From positions 1-8,619 of the forward strand of contig CAZOKJ010000057.1 in assembly GCA_964580465.1 (NCBI GenBank): a stretch of DNA of 8,619 bases. Reading direction: 5' to 3'. Positions 5,219 through 8,619 of the stretch are shown here, one piece after another; position 1 is the stretch's first letter; each line of letters begins with the position of its first letter. The stretch comes from Taishania sp964580465. Lineage in GTDB: Bacteria > Bacteroidota > Bacteroidia > Flavobacteriales_D > Crocinitomicaceae. A model generated the notes under the pieces. The model searched no databases, was not told where the DNA came from, and saw nothing but the letters and a program-made list of their open reading frames with translations. The position numbers were made by a program, and so were the translations under genes.

Positions 5219-8200
5219 ATGAAACTACTCTCTAAAGCCTTGATAGCAATGGCGACCTTATTAATTTCAACTTCTACCTTTGGGCAAGTAATTCGTTGTG
5301 CAACAGTTGAAGAAAATGAGATTTTGAAGATGAATAATCCAGATTTACAATCGGATGAAGATTTTGAAAACTGGTTATCCTCAAAAATTACAGAAAAAAA
5401 AGAACTCCAAGCTTCAGGGCTTATCATTGATGGGGTTTATCAAATTCCCGTTGTTGTTCACGTCATTCACAATGGCGAAGCTGTTGGGACTGGTACCAAC
5501 GTGTCCTATGCAGCAATTCAATCTCAAATTGATGTATTAAATGAAGATTTTAGAAGAAAGTTTGGTACAAATGGTTACAATACGCACCCAGATGGAGCAG
5601 ATACAAAGATAGAATTTTGTCTAGCTAAAAGAAGACCTGACGGTTCTGCTTTTCCAAACGGAGAGGATGGCGTGAACCGTATAAATCGTTCTACAGCAGG
5701 TTTTTCTGCTCCTCCATTTACAACTAACTACATTAACACTACAATTAAGACATATACGTTCAACAATGGTACACCAACAGCAACAAGAGGTTGGAGTCCA
5801 TCAAAATACCTGAATATTTGGTTGTGTAATATCTCAGGCGGAATTTTAGGTTATGCTCAATTTCCCACTTCTCCAATTGGTGGTATGAGTTGTGCTTCAC
5901 AAAGTCAAGCAACTGACGGAGTCGTTTTCTTATATAGTTCTATCGGTAAAAGTTCCGTTACAGGATTCCCTGCTCCCTATAACGAAGGACGTACTGCAAC
6001 GCATGAAATAGGACACTGGTTAGGGCTTCGTCACATTTGGGGAGATGGCGGTTGTAACGTTGATGATTTTTGCAACGATACTCCTGTTGCTGGCGCTGCT
6101 AATTACGGTTGCCCTGCTGGTACCAATTCATGTACATCTGCCGCTCCTGATTATCCAGACATGATTGAAAACTACATGGATTACACGAATGATTTATGTA
6201 TGAACATTTTTACGAATGACCAAAAAATGCGCATGCGAACAGTATTGGAAAACAGTCCTATACGTGCATCTTTAATTACTTCTGACGCATGTATTCCTCC
6301 TGCGGTAAGTGATGCTTCTGTTGTAAACATTCTCAGTCCAAAAGGAGACAATTGCGCGGGTTCAATTACACCTTCAGTAGTATTAAGAAACAGAGGAACT
6401 TCTAACCTTACTTCAGCAAAAATCACTTACACCATCGATGGAATGAACCCTGTTGTTTTTAACTGGACAGGAAACATTGCTCCGGCTGGACAAGCAACTG
6501 TAGCTTTACCTGCTTTTACAGCTACTTTAGGAAATCACTTATTTAGAGCAGAATCCTCATTGCCTAATGGCGTAGTAGATCCTTACACCGAATTTGATGC
6601 TTCTGAAATTTATTTTGCTGTATCTCACGGGTATCAACCTAATTATACACAAGATTTTGATGGCGGTCAGTTTCCTCCTGACATTCGTTGGACGGTAGTT
6701 AACCCAAATAGTGACTGTTATCAATGGATTGGTGGTGTTGCTACATCAAGTACAGGGCAATTTAATAATGCTTGCGCTATGATGCCAAACTATGGCAATG
6801 CAACCAGTGCAGATGAGTATTTGTATTCTCCACTTTTCATACTGCCTTGTGGTTCAACTTCTGCTCAACTTACTTTTGACGTTGCTTACAGAAGGAGAAC
6901 AACAGCAGTAAACGATCGTTTGCGTGTTGAGATTTCAACCGATTGTGGTGCAACATGGCAACCGACTCCTATTTACGATAAAAGTGGCGCTACTTTGCAA
7001 ACGGTTACAACGGCCTTAAATGATTACTGGATTCCTGACAATGCTAATAATTGGAGAAATGAAGTGATTAACCTCAATTCATTTATTGGAGCAAGCTCTT
7101 CTTCTATACAATTTAGATTCAGAGCAACAAATGGTGGAAATGGTGGGAATTTATACCTAGATAATGTTCAATTCAAAGCCGTTCAACCCGTAGAAATTGA
7201 CCTAAGTGTAGATGGAAATGAAGTCCTCAACAATGGTTATTACAACTTTGGGCAAACAACTATCGGAGCACCAATTACCAAAACGTTCGCTGTAAAAAAC
7301 AATGGTACATCTAATTTAACATTGGTAGCACCTATCACAATTACAGGGGCAACTAATTTTGTAGTCACTTCAAGTTTTGGTTCAACAACATTATCCGCTG
7401 GTCAAAGTACCAGTTTTGGAGTAACTTTTACTCCTACAGGAGCTGGTCCGTTCATTGCTAGTCTTAACTTTGCTAACAACGACTGTGATGAAAATCCCTA
7501 TACTGTACAACTAATTGGATCAGGTGTAACGACCCCTCCTACAGCGCAATTTTCCGCTGACGTAACAACAGTCTGTCAAGGAAGTACAATTACTTATACA
7601 GATCTATCTTCGAATGCTTCCTCCTGGAACTGGACGTTTAACGGTGGAACTCCAGCTACTGCGACAGGTGCGGGACCTCACACTATCGTTTATAATACAT
7701 CTGGAACACACACAACAAGTTTAACAGTTTCAAACCCTTATGGAAATAGTACTGAAACCAAAACAAATTACATTACAGTCATTCCAGGCACAGGGCAAGC
7801 TATTCCTATTGCAGAAGGATTTGTTTCAACAACCTTTCCTCCAACTGGTTGGTCCATTACAAATGGGGGAAACAGTAACACTTGGCAAAGAAATGCAACA
7901 AAAGGAACAGCTCCAACTGCTGGAAACTCAGCATTTATCGATTTTTACAATACAAATACAACTGGAGATAATGACGATTTAAATGTTGTTCCTTTTGACT
8001 TAAACAACTTCTCATCAGCTACTTTGACATTTGATGTTTCATACGTTCGATACAATTCTGCAAACTTCGACAGATTGGACGTACTTGTTTCAACCGATTG
8101 TGGTGCAACATTTACAACTGTTTACTCAAAGTCAGGCACTACATTAGCGACTGCAGCAGATCAAACTGGTGGGTATATAAATCCTACTTCTTGGAGAAAA

Positions 8201-8619
8201 GAAACTATTGACTTAACTCCATTTATTGGAAACCAAAAAGTCGAGGTTAAATTCAGAGGAATATCTGGTTACGGACAATACTTATACATTGACAATGTAA
8301 ATATCACTGGTGTACCAAATACTGTTTCTGCCGATTTTACTCCTTCTAACACTACAGCTTGTGTTGGTGAAACAATTACATTCACAGACAACTCAACTGG
8401 AGCTACAAGTTGGTCTTGGAATTTTGGGGCTGGAGCAACGCCCGCAACAGCTACAGGTATTGGTCCTCACACAGTAAGCTACAGCACTGCAGGAACAAAA
8501 ACGGTTTCTTTGAGCATCAACGGAGGAGCTGACACAAATACTAAAAATGTTACCATAAATTCCGCTGCTACTCCAACAGTTACAGTGAGTAACGGATGCG
8601 GAACATCAACATTAACAGC
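5219..8619 (+). CDS. Secreted M43 (pappalysin-like) zinc metalloprotease with C-terminal repeat modules, 3' partial
   Basis: The frame stays open from the ATG to the right edge (1133 complete codons). Residues 1-22 look like a signal peptide (KLLSK, then a hydrophobic core ending STSTFG), with cleavage probably before Gln23. A short pro-region leads into the catalytic domain, recognisable from PVVVHVIHNGEAVG (77-90). The zinc site is HEIGHWLGLRH (262-272): zinc ligands His262, His266 and His272, catalytic Glu263. The Met-turn is NYMDYTND with Met320. These are the signatures of the M43 cytophagalysin/pappalysin group. Downstream come a CARDB/Ig-like domain (about 363-470) and a MAM/jelly-roll 'choice-of-anchor J'-like domain (476-657). 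Next is a 'choice-of-anchor D'/ASPM-Hydin-like domain (660-769). A PKD domain (776-857), a second jelly-roll domain (866-1031) and a second PKD domain (about 1037-1110) follow. Such architecture is typical of type IX secretion cargo in Bacteroidota; the expected C-terminal sorting domain would lie beyond the window. Likely role is extracellular protein breakdown; the substrate is unknown. Confidence 0.93.
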   Translation, partial: MKLLSKALIAMATLLISTSTFGQVIRCATVEENEILKMNNPDLQSDEDFENWLSSKITEKKELQASGLIIDGVYQIPVVVHVIHNGEAVGTGTNVSYAAIQSQIDVLNEDFRRKFGTNGYNTHPDGADTKIEFCLAKRRPDGSAFPNGEDGVNRINRSTAGFSAPPFTTNYINTTIKTYTFNNGTPTATRGWSPSKYLNIWLCNISGGILGYAQFPTSPIGGMSCASQSQATDGVVFLYSSIGKSSVTGFPAPYNEGRTATHEIGHWLGLRHIWGDGGCNVDDFCNDTPVAGAANYGCPAGTNSCTSAAPDYPDMIENYMDYTNDLCMNIFTNDQKMRMRTVLENSPIRASLITSDACIPPAVSDASVVNILSPKGDNCAGSITPSVVLRNRGTSNLTSAKITYTIDGMNPVVFNWTGNIAPAGQATVALPAFTATLGNHLFRAESSLPNGVVDPYTEFDASEIYFAVSHGYQPNYTQDFDGGQFPPDIRWTVVNPNSDCYQWIGGVATSSTGQFNNACAMMPNYGNATSADEYLYSPLFILPCGSTSAQLTFDVAYRRRTTAVNDRLRVEISTDCGATWQPTPIYDKSGATLQTVTTALNDYWIPDNANNWRNEVINLNSFIGASSSSIQFRFRATNGGNGGNLYLDNVQFKAVQPVEIDLSVDGNEVLNNGYYNFGQTTIGAPITKTFAVKNNGTSNLTLVAPITITGATNFVVTSSFGSTTLSAGQSTSFGVTFTPTGAGPFIASLNFANNDCDENPYTVQLIGSGVTTPPTAQFSADVTTVCQGSTITYTDLSSNASSWNWTFNGGTPATATGAGPHTIVYNTSGTHTTSLTVSNPYGNSTETKTNYITVIPGTGQAIPIAEGFVSTTFPPTGWSITNGGNSNTWQRNATKGTAPTAGNSAFIDFYNTNTTGDNDDLNVVPFDLNNFSSATLTFDVSYVRYNSANFDRLDVLVSTDCGATFTTVYSKSGTTLATAADQTGGYINPTSWRKETIDLTPFIGNQKVEVKFRGISGYGQYLYIDNVNITGVPNTVSADFTPSNTTACVGETITFTDNSTGATSWSWNFGAGATPATATGIGPHTVSYSTAGTKTVSLSINGGADTNTKNVTINSAATPTVTVSNGCGTSTLT
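6933..6955 (+). repeat. 23-bp direct repeat, copy 1, within the protease gene
   Basis: This 23-bp stretch is identical to 8088-8110. It encodes the core of STDCGAT in the first jelly-roll domain and marks an in-frame duplication of that module. Confidence 0.85.
8088..8110 (+). repeat. 23-bp direct repeat, copy 2, within the protease gene
   Basis: This copy is identical to 6933-6955, offset by 1155 bp (385 codons, in frame). It encodes STDCGAT in the second jelly-roll domain. Flanking codons have diverged while the protein pattern is kept. Confidence 0.85.

Noticed and set aside
6181..6426. Minus-strand reading frame of 81 codons within the protease gene
   Set aside because: It lies opposite the Met-turn and CARDB-like region of the protease, which has clear family motifs; its own translation has none.
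7740..7982. Plus-strand frame rich in Gln and Leu within the protease gene
   Set aside because: It is a frame-shifted shadow of the PKD/jelly-roll coding sequence, and its low-complexity composition comes from the codon pattern of the real frame.

Overview
The window is chromosomal DNA from a member of the Bacteroidota, most likely Flavobacteriales. Several things point that way. Coding sequence is AT-rich with no consistent Shine-Dalgarno sequences. Four intergenic sites match the Bacteroidota -7 promoter box TAnnTTTG exactly. The cluster yicC-gmk-nadD has an order I associate with Flavobacteriia. The last gene is a large secreted M43 metalloprotease built like a type IX secretion (T9SS) cargo protein. 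A Fluviicola/Crocinitomicaceae-like host would fit, but I cannot prove the genus.

Layout from left to right. (1) 1-174 is an AT-rich leader with a good promoter for purC (175-858, +), a short-class SAICAR synthetase of purine synthesis standing alone. (2) purC and a leftward GNAT-like gene (932-1384, -) converge on one strong bidirectional hairpin (877-909). (3) 1583-3604 on the minus strand is a compact housekeeping operon transcribed yicC-gmk-nadD: a YicC-family endoribonuclease, guanylate kinase and nicotinate-nucleotide adenylyltransferase, with 1-bp spacing and a 4-bp overlap. (4) rlmN (3710-4780, -) encodes the radical-SAM 23S rRNA/tRNA adenine-C2 methyltransferase. (5) 4781-5218 is 438 bp without a gene. 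Its rlmN-proximal 300 bp is strikingly structured, with an exact leftward promoter box, at least five hairpins and a possible weak terminator. I read it as an unidentified small RNA or a long structured rlmN leader. (6) 5219 to the right edge is the start of a large secreted multidomain M43 protease that runs out of the window after 1133 codons.

The intracellular genes serve nucleotide and cofactor synthesis (purC, gmk, nadD) and RNA processing or modification (yicC, rlmN). The final gene faces the cell exterior. I see no mobile element, CRISPR array, tRNA or rRNA. The least ordinary items are the structured 4.85-5.08 kb RNA candidate, the GNAT-like protein lacking a recognisable acetyl-CoA loop, the short-class purC, and the duplicated modules of the protease.
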